Notes under the pieces: generated by a model
What the model was told of the DNA's origin: nothing
Databases searched by the model: none
Seen by the model: the letters and a program-made list of their open reading frames with translations, nothing else
Part shown: piece after piece, positions 52,993-62,470 of the stretch
How positions within the stretch are numbered: the first letter of the stretch is position 1
Layout: every line of letters starts with the position of its first letter
NCBI RefSeq assembly: GCF_003985125.1
Contig: NZ_ML133570.1
Location: 62,001-126,000 of the forward strand
Reading direction: 5' to 3'
Origin: Rhizobium phaseoli
GTDB lineage: Bacteria; Pseudomonadota; Alphaproteobacteria; Rhizobiales; Rhizobiaceae
Length of the DNA: 64,000 bases
Program-made: the position numbers and the translations under genes

Positions 52993-53667
52993 TTACTTCC
53001 CGGAAGGATTCCTCTCATCAATTCGCGAAAAGGCAGCGAGAACAGTGCGCTCAGACTGCGTTAGGTAAGCCTCGAGCGCCGCGGAAGCCTCAGCCGTCAT
53101 CCCAGCTTCGAGCTTTTCGACTATCGCCGCATTCAGGTCGACATAGGGTGCGTGCAACAGCTCCGGATCGGCGAGCAGACCGAAGCTAAGGCGTAGTTCT
53201 GCGGCGATCTGAGCGTAGAAGGCATTCAGCCGCTGACTGTCAGCAAGATCGACGATCGCTGCGTGAAAGACCATGTTCTGGCTGCCGACCGTGCCCCAAT
53301 CTTTGTCGCTGCGCGCGGCCCTAGCCCGCTCAACAGCCAAGCGCATTCTCGCTACCGCCGGATGATTGGGATAGGCCTTGGCGAGCGCTTGGCATTCGAT
53401 CGTGCGGCGCACCCGGTAAATGTCGATGATCGAGGCCACGCTGGGCGTGGCGACGAAGACGCCACGATTATGCTCGTGCCGCAAAAGGCCTTCCTTGGTC
53501 AGAAGTCGGAAGGCCTCGCGCAACGAATTGCGAGACACATCCATGCCGACGCTGAGCGCCGCCTCGGAGAGGCGCTGACCGGGCTTCAATTCGCCCGCAA
53601 TCAGCTTGTCGCGGAGCTCCTCCGCCAGCCGCGGCGCAAGCGCCAATGTGGTATCCTGCTCAGTCAT
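52993..53667 (-). CDS. GntR-family (FadR/FCD type) regulator of the pxp cluster
   Basis: A 224-residue regulator. The winged helix at the N-terminus reads ELRDKLIAGELKPGQRLSEA, then VSRNSLREAFRLLTKEGLL; the FCD ligand domain includes IYRVRRTIECQALAKA, the metal-site FHAAIVDLADS and HAPYVDLNAAIVEKLEAG. Such proteins usually sense small carboxylates. AGGGG precedes ATG 53667. It is divergent from the transporter-pxpA genes, with two FadR-like operators between, so it is the likely local regulator. Confidence 0.9.
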   Translation of the reverse strand: MTEQDTTLALAPRLAEELRDKLIAGELKPGQRLSEAALSVGMDVSRNSLREAFRLLTKEGLLRHEHNRGVFVATPSVASIIDIYRVRRTIECQALAKAYPNHPAVARMRLAVERARAARSDKDWGTVGSQNMVFHAAIVDLADSQRLNAFYAQIAAELRLSFGLLADPELLHAPYVDLNAAIVEKLEAGMTAEASAALEAYLTQSERTVLAAFSRIDERNPSGK

Positions 53668-54023
53668 CGAAACCCCTATGCACGCACACGGACCAAACAT
53701 CCGCCCGTGTGGCGATCGATATAGCGGTTCTCGCCCCATGGGGACAATGGCTGCACGACGCGACCAGGCAGATCGCAGCCACGTAACGACCGGAAGGCGG
53801 CAGGCAAGGCTACACCGCGGTCCAAATCTGCGCAAAATAAGGCATTTTCGTGCCCAATCACATACCAGATCGCTCAACATATGCACATTTCCTTTGAACG
53901 ATACAAATAAAATCGTTGAACAATCTTGACATAATTGTCGAACAAGACGACGCTAGCCCTGTCGATAATCAAGTGGGCCGACCCGGGGGAGTTCAGGGCC
54001 GTCCACACATAAGGAGAGGTTTC
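53668..54023. promoter_or_regulatory. gntR-pxp divergent control region with two FadR-type operators
   Basis: 356 bases without a gene. TCGTTGAACAA (53913-53923) and TTGTCGAACAA (53935-53945) both fit the FadR-subfamily consensus TNGTNNNACNA and lie 22 bp apart, two helical turns. They straddle TTGACA (53926-53931), a plausible -35 of the transporter operon, so binding would block it. AACGAT (53897-53902) and ATCGTT (53912-53917) add a nearby inverted repeat. AGGAG for the transporter is at 54012-54016. Confidence 0.6.
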
Positions 54024-55292
54024 TTGGAACAGCCAGCTATTTCGTCCACCGGCATCGCATCGCCCGTGCCGTCTGGAATATCGGTCAAGTCGCGCCGCTC
54101 GGCTCTGATGGCCGCCATCTTCCTGATGTCGATGTCTGCCGTCGGCCCCGGCTTCATCACTCAGACCGCCACATTCACCGTCAAGCTGGGCGCGGCCTTT
54201 GCCTTCGGCATTATCGTTTCGATCCTGATTGACTTCATCGTCCAGGCAAACATCTGGCGGATCGTCACCATCACCCGCATGCGCGCCTCCGATATCGCCA
54301 ATGCGGCGATACCCGGCTCCGGCTATCTCCTCGCCGCCCTCGTCATCATTGGTGGACTGTTCTTCAATATCGGCAACATCGGCGGAGCTGGCCTCGGCTT
54401 CAACGCGATGATCGACCTCGATCCGAAGATCGGCGGCCTGATCGGCGCGCTCGCGGCGATCGGTATTTTCCTGTCGCGGCGCGCGGGCGTGGCCATGGAT
54501 CGCGTGGTCTATGTGGCAGCCTTCATCAAACTCGCTCTTATTCTTTATGCGACAATCGTATCAGGTCCGCCCATCGCCGAAGCCCTGCGCCAGACCGTCC
54601 TGCCCGACGTCATTGATTTCGCGACGATCACGACGATCGTCGGCGGCACTGTTGGCGGTTACATCACCTATGCCGGGGCGCATCGCCTGCTGGACAAGGG
54701 CACGGTTGGCGTTGAAAATCTCGGCGCTGTGAACAGGGCAGCATTGAGCGGCATCGCGATCACCGGCATGCTTCGCTATATTCTCTTCCTCGCCGTCCTC
54801 GGTGTCGTCGCAAGTGGTGCCGTCATTGACCTGTCGGGCAAAGCCGCAAATCCGGCCGGCCAAGCGTTTCATGCAGCTGCAGGCGATATCGGCTTGCGTC
54901 TATTCGGCGCAGTCTTCCTTGCCTCGGCGATGACAAGCATCATCGGCGCTGCCTACACGTCGGTCTCCTTCCTGACGGCGTTCAAGAAGGATATGTCGGA
55001 GCGGCAGCGCAACTTCGCCACCGTCGGCTTCATTGCCATCTCTCTAATCGCCTACATGCTGATCACCACCCCGCCGGCCGCCATGCTGGTCTTTGTGGGC
55101 GGATTGAACGGCCTCGTCCTGCCGGTCGGCCTGTCGATCTTCATGTATGCGGTCTGGGCTCGTTCCGATCTGTTGGGCGGGTATCGTTATCCGCGCTGGC
55201 TCCTGGTGCTGGGCGTACTGACGTGCGTGCTCACCTGGTATATGGGCTACAAGTCGATCGGCCCGATCTTCGCTCTGCTGACAGCTGCTTGA
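54024..55292 (+). CDS. NRAMP-fold transporter of the 5-oxoproline cluster (YcsG-like)
   Basis: A 422-residue membrane protein with about 11 helices and NRAMP-family character ([47 protein letters not shown]). The canonical metal-binding DPGN and MPH motifs are absent, so it probably does not carry divalent metals. A Bacillus homologue, YcsG, sits beside ycsF (pxpA) and kipI-kipA. I infer import of 5-oxoproline or a related acid. TTG 54024 with AGGAG seven bases upstream is the best start; the frame further back crosses the operators. pxpA follows after 11 bases. Confidence 0.85.
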   Translation: MEQPAISSTGIASPVPSGISVKSRRSALMAAIFLMSMSAVGPGFITQTATFTVKLGAAFAFGIIVSILIDFIVQANIWRIVTITRMRASDIANAAIPGSGYLLAALVIIGGLFFNIGNIGGAGLGFNAMIDLDPKIGGLIGALAAIGIFLSRRAGVAMDRVVYVAAFIKLALILYATIVSGPPIAEALRQTVLPDVIDFATITTIVGGTVGGYITYAGAHRLLDKGTVGVENLGAVNRAALSGIAITGMLRYILFLAVLGVVASGAVIDLSGKAANPAGQAFHAAAGDIGLRLFGAVFLASAMTSIIGAAYTSVSFLTAFKKDMSERQRNFATVGFIAISLIAYMLITTPPAAMLVFVGGLNGLVLPVGLSIFMYAVWARSDLLGGYRYPRWLLVLGVLTCVLTWYMGYKSIGPIFALLTAA

Positions 55293-55303
55293 GGAGAACA
55301 GAC

Positions 55304-56068
55304 ATGACTGCCATCGATCTGAACAGCGACCTCGGCGAAAGCTATGGCGCCTGGGGCATGGGTGATGATGCGGCGATGCTTGCCGTCATTTCCAGCGCCA
55401 ATGTCGCCTGCGGCTTCCATGCCGGCGATCCGCGCGGCATCCTGAAGACCGTCCGGGCAGCCACTGAAAAAGGTGTGTCGATCGGGGCGCATGTCTCATA
55501 CCCGGATCGCGTCGGCTTCGGCCGGCGCGACATGGACGTCGCACACGACGAACTGATCGCCGACGTCATTTACCAGATCGGCGCGTTGAAAGGCATTGCC
55601 GCAGCGGCCGGCGTCACCGTCGGCTACGTCAAGCCGCATGGTGCGCTTTACAACCGCATTGCCCACGATCCGAAACAGGGCCAGGCGGTGATCGACGGCA
55701 TCAAGGCCGTGGACCCCTCGCTGGTCCTGATGGGATTGGCCGGCGCACCCATTCTGGAATTCGCGCGGAAGTCCGGCCTTCAGGTCATTGCCGAAGCTTT
55801 CGCCGATCGTGCCTACACGCCCGACGGTCAGCTTGTCTCGCGCCGCGACACAGGCGCGGTCCTGCATGATCCGCAGGTCATCGCCCAGCGCATGCTGCAG
55901 CTTGCCAACGAGGGCACGTTGGAGGCTATTGACGGTTCGACCATCCGGATCGACGCGCAATCGATCTGCGTACATGGCGACAGTCCCGGTGCCGTTGCCA
56001 TCGCCCGGGAAATTCGTCGCGCCTTCGAAGCCGCCGGCATCACTGTCCGCTCATTCCTATCCGCCTGA
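55304..56068 (+). CDS. pxpA: PxpA, 5-oxoprolinase subunit A (LamB/YcsF)
   Basis: A 254-residue LamB/YcsF protein, the subunit that with PxpB and PxpC hydrolyses 5-oxoproline to glutamate using ATP. The start [20 protein letters not shown] is the family signature; [31 protein letters not shown] and [15 protein letters not shown] follow. GAGGAG precedes ATG 55304. It lies directly after the transporter. The fused pxpBC comes after a decayed gene. Confidence 0.94.
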   Translation: MTAIDLNSDLGESYGAWGMGDDAAMLAVISSANVACGFHAGDPRGILKTVRAATEKGVSIGAHVSYPDRVGFGRRDMDVAHDELIADVIYQIGALKGIAAAAGVTVGYVKPHGALYNRIAHDPKQGQAVIDGIKAVDPSLVLMGLAGAPILEFARKSGLQVIAEAFADRAYTPDGQLVSRRDTGAVLHDPQVIAQRMLQLANEGTLEAIDGSTIRIDAQSICVHGDSPGAVAIAREIRRAFEAAGITVRSFLSA

Positions 56069-56092
56069 TCAGGCGTCCACGGGAGGAACATC

Positions 56093-56317
56093 GTGATCGC
56101 CATCGACCATCTTCGCCACGTCAATGTCGAATCGGCGCGCACCGCCAGCGTGCGCTGTCGCGCAGTGGACCCGGGCTCACACGCAACACTTCTGGCGCCG
56201 GGGCCGACCTGCGCAAGGATTTGCCGCTCTACCGCATCTGGCGTGCCTTTTGCCATCACCCATGCGCCGGGGCATATGTTCGTCACTAATATCCCTGATT
56301 CAGCCTATCACGCCTGA
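56093..56317 (+). pseudogene. Decayed DUF1445 (YcsI-like) gene between pxpA and pxpBC
   Basis: GGGAGG (56080-56085) and GTG 56093 still start a frame, but only 74 residues remain where DUF1445 proteins have about 265. The C-terminal frame reads [17 protein letters not shown], like the DUF1445 end ([10 protein letters not shown]). Another frame at about 56199-56243 reads [14 protein letters not shown], like the family's internal D-R-DLP-YRVW. So frameshift and internal deletion both seem to have occurred. In Bacillus, ycsI occupies this very place before kipI-kipA. Recognition is from memory and should be tested. Confidence 0.6.
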
Positions 56318-56324
56318 GGTTCCG

Positions 56325-57926
56325 ATGCGTTTCCTGCCTGTCAGCCTGACGGTTATCCTGGTCGAACTCGCCGATCTCGACGAGACCCTGGCGCTGTTTG
56401 CCTCTCTCAAGGCAGAGCCCGTGGAGGGCGTCGTGGATACGGTGCCCGCCGCCCGCACCTTGATGATCCGGTTTCGTCCGGAAAAGCTGACTGCGGAGGC
56501 GCTGGCCGCCAATATCGCCACGCGCGATCTTTCCGCCCGCATCGCGCCTTCGGACATGCTGGTGGAAATTCCCGTGCAATATGACGGAGAGGATCTTTCC
56601 GACGTGGCCAAACTCAGTGGCCTTTCCGTGGAAGAGGTCATCCGCCGCCATACAGAGAGCACCTTTACGGTCGCCTTTTGTGGTTTTGCTCCGGGGTTCG
56701 GCTATCTTGTCGGCGGCGATATCGCCCTGCAGGTGCCACGCCGCCAGAGCCCGCGGACAAAAATTCCGGCGGGTTCGGTCGCGCTGGCCGGTGCATTTTC
56801 CGGCGTCTACCCGCAAGCGAGCCCTGGCGGCTGGCAGATCATCGGCACGACGACGACAAAGATGTGGGATCTGTCGCGCGATCCGCCGGCGCTGTTTCAG
56901 CCCGGTTACCGGGTGCGATTTTTCGATCTTGCAAAAAAATCGGTCCTTGTTTCAACCACACCGGCAAAGACCGCAACCTCCGCATCGGCCCAGACGGAAA
57001 CCGATGCCCTCACGCTGAAGGTGCTGCTTGCCCCTATGCCGGCGCTGTTTCAGGATCTCGGCCGCTTCGGCCAGGCAGGACAAGGTGTGTCGTCGTCCGG
57101 TGCACTCGATCAAGGCGCCCTGAAAACCGCCAATCGCCTTGTCGGCAATCCTGTCGGCGCAGCCTGTCTCGAAATCGTCCTCGGCGGTTTCTCCTTCGAG
57201 GTATCCGGCCGTACTGTTATCGGCGTGGCGGGCGCCCCCTGCCCGATCAGCATCCGCGACGCGTCGGGCCGAGTATTCGCTGCCGCAACCTACCAGCCGA
57301 TCTCGCTCGAAGCCGGCGATGTCGTGACCCTTGGACAGGCGCCGAAGGGTATGCGCAGCTACCTTTCCATTCGTGGCGGCTTTCATGTGAAGCCGGTGCT
57401 CGGCAGTGCCTCGACCGATACGCTCGCCGTGGTCGGGCCTGATCCCGTGACGGCGGGCATGGTTCTGGGCGTCAACAATGACGCATCGGACCTCACCAGC
57501 GTCTCGCTCACCGAAGCGCCGGCTTTCGATCATCCGGCCTCCGGCGATGTCGTGACCCTTGACGTGATCATGGGGCCGCGCAGCGACTGGTTCACAGAGG
57601 CTGCCATCGGAATGCTGTCCAGTCAGCTCTTTCATGTCACACCGCAGTCAAATCGCGTCGGCATCCGACTTTCCGGTGAAACAGCACTCGAGCGCAAGGA
57701 TACTGCGGAACTGCCGAGTGAGGGAACAGCGACCGGCGCCATTCAGGTGCCGCACAGTGGTCAACCGGTACTCTTCCTCGCCGACCATCCCTTGACCGGC
57801 GGCTATCCCGTCATCGGCACGGTTGCCGAATATCATCTCGATCTCGCCGGACAGATCCCGGTCAATGCCCAGATACGCTTCAGACCCGTGAGAGATTTCG
57901 GCGATATCAAGCCCGCCACGGTCTGA
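56325..57926 (+). CDS. pxpBC: Fused PxpB-PxpC, 5-oxoprolinase subunits B and C (KipI-KipA)
   Basis: A 533-residue fusion. Residues 1-220 are the PxpB/KipI (AHS1) part, with [33 protein letters not shown] and [11 protein letters not shown]. Residues 230-525 are the PxpC/KipA (AHS2) part, with [30 protein letters not shown] and [10 protein letters not shown]. The same two domains form the carboxyltransferase half of urea carboxylase. In most bacteria pxpB and pxpC are separate genes. ATG 56325 has GAGG overlapping the remnant's stop. The biotin carboxylase gene follows after 26 bases. Confidence 0.93.
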   Translation: MRFLPVSLTVILVELADLDETLALFASLKAEPVEGVVDTVPAARTLMIRFRPEKLTAEALAANIATRDLSARIAPSDMLVEIPVQYDGEDLSDVAKLSGLSVEEVIRRHTESTFTVAFCGFAPGFGYLVGGDIALQVPRRQSPRTKIPAGSVALAGAFSGVYPQASPGGWQIIGTTTTKMWDLSRDPPALFQPGYRVRFFDLAKKSVLVSTTPAKTATSASAQTETDALTLKVLLAPMPALFQDLGRFGQAGQGVSSSGALDQGALKTANRLVGNPVGAACLEIVLGGFSFEVSGRTVIGVAGAPCPISIRDASGRVFAAATYQPISLEAGDVVTLGQAPKGMRSYLSIRGGFHVKPVLGSASTDTLAVVGPDPVTAGMVLGVNNDASDLTSVSLTEAPAFDHPASGDVVTLDVIMGPRSDWFTEAAIGMLSSQLFHVTPQSNRVGIRLSGETALERKDTAELPSEGTATGAIQVPHSGQPVLFLADHPLTGGYPVIGTVAEYHLDLAGQIPVNAQIRFRPVRDFGDIKPATV

Positions 57927-57952
57927 GCGAGAAAACCAGTGAGGAGACGCCA

Positions 57953-59701
57953 ATGAAAAAAGTGCTGATCGCCAATCGCGGTGAAATCGCCGTCCGTATC
58001 ATCCGCGCCTGCCGCGATCATGGCCTGAAATCGGTTTCCGTCTATGCCGATCCGGATATTGATGCGCCGTATGTCACGCTGGCAGACGAAGCTTACGGGC
58101 TGGACGGCAGCCGGCCGGCTGAGACGTATCTCGACATCGAAAAGCTGATCGCCATTGCCAAACGCTCGGGCGCCGATGCCGTCCATCCGGGTTATGGCTT
58201 CCTGTCCGAACGGGCCGAATTTGCCCGCGCCGTGCAGGAAGCCGGACTGATCTGGATCGGCCCCGATCCGCATGTCATCGACGCGCTCGGCGACAAGGTC
58301 GAAGCGCGGCGAATCGCGACCTCGGTCGGCGCCCCCCTGGTCGCAGGCAGCGATGGCCCGGTCGAGAGCGCAGCCGAAGTCATTGCCTTTGCCGAACAAC
58401 ATGGCCTGCCAGTCGCTATCAAGGCAGCCCATGGTGGCGGCGGCCGCGGCTTGAAGGTTGCCTGGAAGATCGAAGACATCGCCGAACTCTACGAATCCGC
58501 AGTGCGTGAAGCCAAGGCCGCCTTCGGCCGTGGCGAGTGTTTCCTCGAACGTTTCCTGGACCGTCCGCGCCATATCGAGGCGCAGGTTCTGGCCGACAGA
58601 CACGGCAATGTTCTGGTTCTCGGTACGCGCGATTGCTCGCTGCAACGACGCAACCAGAAGCTTGTCGAAGAGGCTCCTGCCCCCTTCCTCTCGGATGCCC
58701 AACGGCAACAGATCCATGATGCGGCCAAGCGCATCTGTGCCGCCGCCGGCTATTCCGGCGCCGGCACAGTTGAATTCCTGCTCGGCGTTGACGGTACGAT
58801 CTCCTTCCTCGAGGTCAATACCCGCCTGCAGGTCGAACACCCCGTGACCGAAGAGACGACGGGGATCGACTTGGTCATCGAACAATTCCGCATCGCTGAC
58901 GGCCTGCCGCTGCTTGTCACCGAGACGCCTGCGCCACGTGGCCATTCAATCGAATTTCGCATCAACGCCGAGGATCCAGGCCGCGGCTTCCTGCCGACAC
59001 CGGGGACGATTACGCGCTTCGATGCTCCGGCGGGCGCTGGCATCCGTCTCGACAGCGGCGTGGTTTCCGGTTCGACCGTGCCGGGCACTTTCGATTCCCT
59101 CATGGCAAAACTGATCGTCACCGGCGCCACCCGCGAACAGGCCCTCGCTCGTGCCCGGCGCGCCTTGAGCGAATTCAGGATCGAAGGCATTGCGACCGTG
59201 CTGCCGTTCCACCGCGCGGTGATGGAAAGCCGCGATTTCACTGGAGAGGATGGCTTCAAGGTACATACGCGCTGGATCGAAACGGACTTCGCCGCCCGTC
59301 TTGAGGCGGAAGCTCGGCCGGCAGCAAGCTTCGATAACACGCTCATCCGCGCCCATGTCGAAATAGACGGCAGACGCCACGAGGTCGGTATTCCATCTGC
59401 GCTTCTCGCCAGCTTGGGGAGCTTACCGACCGCTGCCGCTCCGGCTTCTGCTATTGCGGGGCACGACCCCTTGAGCATTACGGCGCCAATTTCGGGTACG
59501 TTGCAGGCCTTCAAGGTCGAGGATGGCGCCGAGGTGGCGGCCGGCGATCTAGTTGCCGTCGTGGAAGCCATGAAGATGGAAACCCAGGTGACGGCGCAGC
59601 AGGCCGGCAGGGTCCGCTTCAAGGTTGAGACCGGCAGCTCTTTACAAGCCGGCGCCGAAATCGCGCGCCTTGAGACCCCAGCGGCAGTCATCAACGATTG
59701 A
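57953..59701 (+). CDS. Biotin carboxylase fused to biotinyl domain
   Basis: A 582-residue protein. Residues 1-445 are a biotin carboxylase: [20 protein letters not shown], the ATP-grasp glycine loop [12 protein letters not shown], and [14 protein letters not shown]. The last 75 residues are a biotin-carrier domain with the biotinyl lysine in [11 protein letters not shown]. It resembles acyl-CoA carboxylase alpha subunits, but no carboxyltransferase subunit of that kind is adjacent. With the AHS1/AHS2 protein before it, the pair has the parts of urea carboxylase. An accC-like role in fatty acid synthesis is unlikely because of the operon. Confidence 0.92.
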   Translation: MKKVLIANRGEIAVRIIRACRDHGLKSVSVYADPDIDAPYVTLADEAYGLDGSRPAETYLDIEKLIAIAKRSGADAVHPGYGFLSERAEFARAVQEAGLIWIGPDPHVIDALGDKVEARRIATSVGAPLVAGSDGPVESAAEVIAFAEQHGLPVAIKAAHGGGGRGLKVAWKIEDIAELYESAVREAKAAFGRGECFLERFLDRPRHIEAQVLADRHGNVLVLGTRDCSLQRRNQKLVEEAPAPFLSDAQRQQIHDAAKRICAAAGYSGAGTVEFLLGVDGTISFLEVNTRLQVEHPVTEETTGIDLVIEQFRIADGLPLLVTETPAPRGHSIEFRINAEDPGRGFLPTPGTITRFDAPAGAGIRLDSGVVSGSTVPGTFDSLMAKLIVTGATREQALARARRALSEFRIEGIATVLPFHRAVMESRDFTGEDGFKVHTRWIETDFAARLEAEARPAASFDNTLIRAHVEIDGRRHEVGIPSALLASLGSLPTAAAPASAIAGHDPLSITAPISGTLQAFKVEDGAEVAAGDLVAVVEAMKMETQVTAQQAGRVRFKVETGSSLQAGAEIARLETPAAVIND

Positions 59702-59875
59702 TCTTTCAAGCAACGGGGTCAAAGCCTTCGAGGCAGCTTAGCGACAATCGACAGCAGGTCGTCCCAACGCTTGTTCTCAACGACTTCGGATCGATGCATC
59801 GCCGATTATGCCGAATAGGTTGCCCGGTGGCAGTGTCCTGCTTAGCACTTTGCTTCGGTTCCGCTGAAACAGATC

Positions 59876-60973
59876 TCAGAATTTCTGCTGCGTCAGCATC
59901 ACTTCGCGAGCGATCTGATCGAGCGGCAAGACGCGGTCGACGCCGCCTTTGGCGATCGCCTCCTTCGGCATGCCGAAAACAATCGAGCTCGCCTCATCCT
60001 GCGCCACCGTGTAGGCGCCGGCCTGATGCATTTCCAGCATGCCGCGGGCGCCGTCATCGCCCATGCCGGTCATGATGATCCCCATGGCATTCGAGCCGGC
60101 GGAACGCGCCGCCGAGCGGAAGAGCACGTCGACAGAAGGCCGGTGGCGCGACACCAGCGGCCCGGTCTTGACGCTGACATGATAGCGCGCGCCCTGGCGT
60201 TCGAGCAGCGTGTGCTTGTCGCCAGGCGCAATCAGCACATGCCCGCGCAGCACCGGGTCGCCGTCGACCGCCTCCTTGACCTCGACCTCGCAGAGCCCGT
60301 TCAGCCGCTTGGCAAAGGCGTCGGTGAATTTTTCCGGCATGTGCTGGACGATCACCATGCCAGGCGCATTGGCCGGCAATTCCTCCAGAAATTCACGCAG
60401 CGCCTCCGTGCCGCCGGTGGAGGCGCCGACGCAGACGACCATCTCGGTCGTCTTCGCCATGGCCTGTCCTGTCGGCGGCGGCAGCATCGCATCCGCCGTC
60501 AGCTTCTTGGCCGGCCCGTCGGCCGAAGCCGAGCGCACGGTTCCGGCGGCGCGGCGGACGGTGGGAAGCCGTGCATGCGAGGCACTCTTGATGATTTCGC
60601 GGATGCGTATCGCATCATCGGAAAGACTGTCGGCGGCCCCGATCTTCGATTTCAAAATGACGTCGACGGCACCGGCCTCCAGCGCCTGGATCAGCGTTTG
60701 CGAACCCGCTTCCGTCAGCGACGAGCACATCACGACAGGGATCGGCCGCTGCGCCATCAGCTTGCGCAGGAAAGTGATGCCGTCCATGCGTGGCATCTCG
60801 ACATCGAGCGTGATGACGTCGGGAACCTCCTCCAGCAGCTTGCGCGCCGCTACAAAGGGATCCGAGGCCACCGCCATGATCTCGATATCGGGATCCTGCT
60901 CCAGCACATGCGCCAGCGTCTGACGGATGCTGGCGGAATCGTCGATGATGAGAACGCGGATTTTCTTAGCCAT
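59876..60973 (-). CDS. cheB: CheB, chemotaxis methylesterase/glutamine deamidase
   Basis: A 365-residue CheB. The receiver domain ([14 protein letters not shown], phospho-Asp in [21 protein letters not shown]) regulates a C-terminal methylesterase with Ser in [16 protein letters not shown], His in [11 protein letters not shown] and Asp in [10 protein letters not shown]. It removes methyl groups from receptors. Start MAKKIRVLI at 60973; the long frame continuing to 61774 is an out-of-frame overlap with cheR. It is last of the mcp-cheW-cheR-cheB run and separated from cheR by a repeat. Confidence 0.96.
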   Translation of the reverse strand: MAKKIRVLIIDDSASIRQTLAHVLEQDPDIEIMAVASDPFVAARKLLEEVPDVITLDVEMPRMDGITFLRKLMAQRPIPVVMCSSLTEAGSQTLIQALEAGAVDVILKSKIGAADSLSDDAIRIREIIKSASHARLPTVRRAAGTVRSASADGPAKKLTADAMLPPPTGQAMAKTTEMVVCVGASTGGTEALREFLEELPANAPGMVIVQHMPEKFTDAFAKRLNGLCEVEVKEAVDGDPVLRGHVLIAPGDKHTLLERQGARYHVSVKTGPLVSRHRPSVDVLFRSAARSAGSNAMGIIMTGMGDDGARGMLEMHQAGAYTVAQDEASSIVFGMPKEAIAKGGVDRVLPLDQIAREVMLTQQKF

Positions 60974-60987
60974 GGATGCCCCTGGAG

Positions 60988-61104
60988 CAATTCCAGAAAA
61001 GTGTGAAGCGGTTTTCCCAAGCAAAGCGCAAAGCGGTTTTGCCAGGCAAAGCGCGACGCGCATAAGCGGTTTTGCCGGGAGTTGCTCGGGAAAACCGACA
61101 CGCA
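60988..61104. repeat. Rhizobial intergenic mosaic repeat (copy C) with internal tandem units
   Basis: The stretch begins CAATTCCAGAAAAGTG; its 19-base core at 60997-61015 is the partner of copies at 18555-18573 and 25426-25456. AAGCGGTTTT occurs three times (61006, 61031, 61064), the first two inside adjacent 24-25-base units of the form AAGCGGTTTT-CC--GCAAAGCGC. It fills the gap between cheR and cheB. Confidence 0.65.
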
Positions 61105-61962
61105 CTAGATACGCTGAAATACCGTATTGGAGACTTGCTTCAATGGCAGATCGAAACCGGTGATCGATTCGGAGTGACCGATGAACATGTACCCTCCTTT
61201 CGCCAGGCAATCGCACAGACGGTTGAGCACGCCCGCCTGTGTCTGCTTGTCGAAATAGATCAGCACATTGCGGCAGAAGATGACGTGCATCGGCTCGCCG
61301 ATCGGATATTTCTCGTCCATCAGATTCATGCGGGCAAATCCGATCCTGCTGCGCAGTTTCGGCGTGATGCGCACCTCCCGCCGATCCGGCTGCTTGGCCG
61401 TCAGCACATATTTTCGCTGCAGGTCGCGGGGCACCGGTGCGATGAGATCTTCCGGATAGATGCCCCGGCGCGCCGTCTGCAGCACGTCGGTGGAAAGATC
61501 GGTCGCCAGCACGCTGTAGGAGACGTCGTTGCGGCCTTCGGCGAATTCCGCCAGCACCATTGCCATCGTATAGGGTTCGGCTCCCGTCGAGCAGGCCGAG
61601 CTCCAGGTGCGAATCGTGCGGACGCCGCTGCCGGCGATAGCCGGCAATGCCACGCTCTGCATATAGTCGAAATGCTTGGCTTCGCGGAAGAAGTCGGTCT
61701 TGTTCGTCGTCACCACGTCGATCAGGTAAATGGTTTCCTGGGCAAGACCGTCTTGATTGAACAGGAAGTCGCAATAGTCGTCGAAGGTCGCATGATTGGT
61801 TGCCCGAAGACGGCGCCTCAGCCGCCCCTCGAGCATCGTCAGCTTGGTCGGCGGCATCTTAATGCCGCTATAGTCGTAGATGAACCGGGCAAGCCGCTCG
61901 AAATTGCGCTTGCTGATCCGGTCGCCCGGCAATTGGGTTTCCACCGCTGTTGCCATACTCAT
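61105..61962 (-). CDS. cheR: CheR, chemoreceptor methyltransferase
   Basis: A 285-residue S-adenosylmethionine-dependent enzyme that methylates receptor glutamates. The N-terminal helical domain ([31 protein letters not shown]) precedes the SAM site ([32 protein letters not shown]) and the [14 protein letters not shown] block. ATG 61962. It lies 29 bases after cheW and before cheB, with which it sets receptor adaptation. Confidence 0.96.
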   Translation of the reverse strand: MSMATAVETQLPGDRISKRNFERLARFIYDYSGIKMPPTKLTMLEGRLRRRLRATNHATFDDYCDFLFNQDGLAQETIYLIDVVTTNKTDFFREAKHFDYMQSVALPAIAGSGVRTIRTWSSACSTGAEPYTMAMVLAEFAEGRNDVSYSVLATDLSTDVLQTARRGIYPEDLIAPVPRDLQRKYVLTAKQPDRREVRITPKLRSRIGFARMNLMDEKYPIGEPMHVIFCRNVLIYFDKQTQAGVLNRLCDCLAKGGYMFIGHSESITGFDLPLKQVSNTVFQRI

Positions 61963-61991
61963 AAGACGCAGTACTCCGGGTTGACGCGCGG

Positions 61992-62468
61992 TCAGGCCGC
62001 CGATTGCAGTGCAGAGGCGTCCTCGCGCGACAGCAGCCGCGCGAGATCGATGATGACGACAAAGCCGTTTTCACGGCGAACAACGCCGGCGATATAGTCC
62101 GAACGCCAGCGCACGCCGATATCCGGCGCCGCCTCGATCTGGTCACGCCGAAACGGCGTGACCTCGAAGACGCGGTCGGCAACGAGGCCGAGAGTGAGAA
62201 GGCGATTTTCAATCGGCACGTCGAGGACGAGCACCCGAGTATGTGGGGTCGGCTCGGTCTTCGTCATGCCGAGCTTCAATCGAAGATCGATGGTCGGCAC
62301 GCCCTGCCCGCGCACATCGCGCAGGCCGAGCAGATAGTCGGGACCATTCGGAATCTTGAAAGCTTCCGCATAGTCGAGGATCTCCCGGACGACCTCGACC
62401 GGCACGGCGAATATCTCCTCGCCGAGGCTGAAGGTCACGAACTGTGCTTCCAGAGGTGTTGGAGCCAT
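61992..62468 (-). CDS. cheW: CheW, chemotaxis coupling protein
   Basis: A 158-residue SH3-like adaptor linking receptors to CheA. The start includes QFVTFSLGEEIFAVPVEVVR, EILDYAEAFKIPNGPDYLLG and the DVRGQGVPTIDLRLKLGM loop, all typical. The gene follows the chemoreceptor by two bases. No cheA or cheY is in view, so the cluster may continue past the window edge or use a CheA encoded elsewhere. Confidence 0.95.
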   Translation of the reverse strand: MAPTPLEAQFVTFSLGEEIFAVPVEVVREILDYAEAFKIPNGPDYLLGLRDVRGQGVPTIDLRLKLGMTKTEPTPHTRVLVLDVPIENRLLTLGLVADRVFEVTPFRRDQIEAAPDIGVRWRSDYIAGVVRRENGFVVIIDLARLLSREDASALQSAA

Positions 62469-62470
62469 GA

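Noticed and set aside
52642-53064. 140-residue plus-strand frame between suhB and gntR
   Set aside because: No ribosome site, mixed low-quality composition, and it overlaps the gntR 3' end in antisense.
53916-54023. In-frame extension of the NRAMP-like protein
   Set aside because: It runs through the operator region and has no ribosome site, whereas TTG 54024 has a strong one.
56124-56324. 67-residue extension in front of pxpBC
   Set aside because: It overlaps the decayed DUF1445 frame, is not KipI-like, and ATG 56325 has its own GAGG.
60974-61774. N-terminal extension of the cheB frame, giving 632 residues
   Set aside because: The extension is out of frame with cheR and overlaps it; CheB starts at MAKKIRVLI, the family N-terminus, with normal length.
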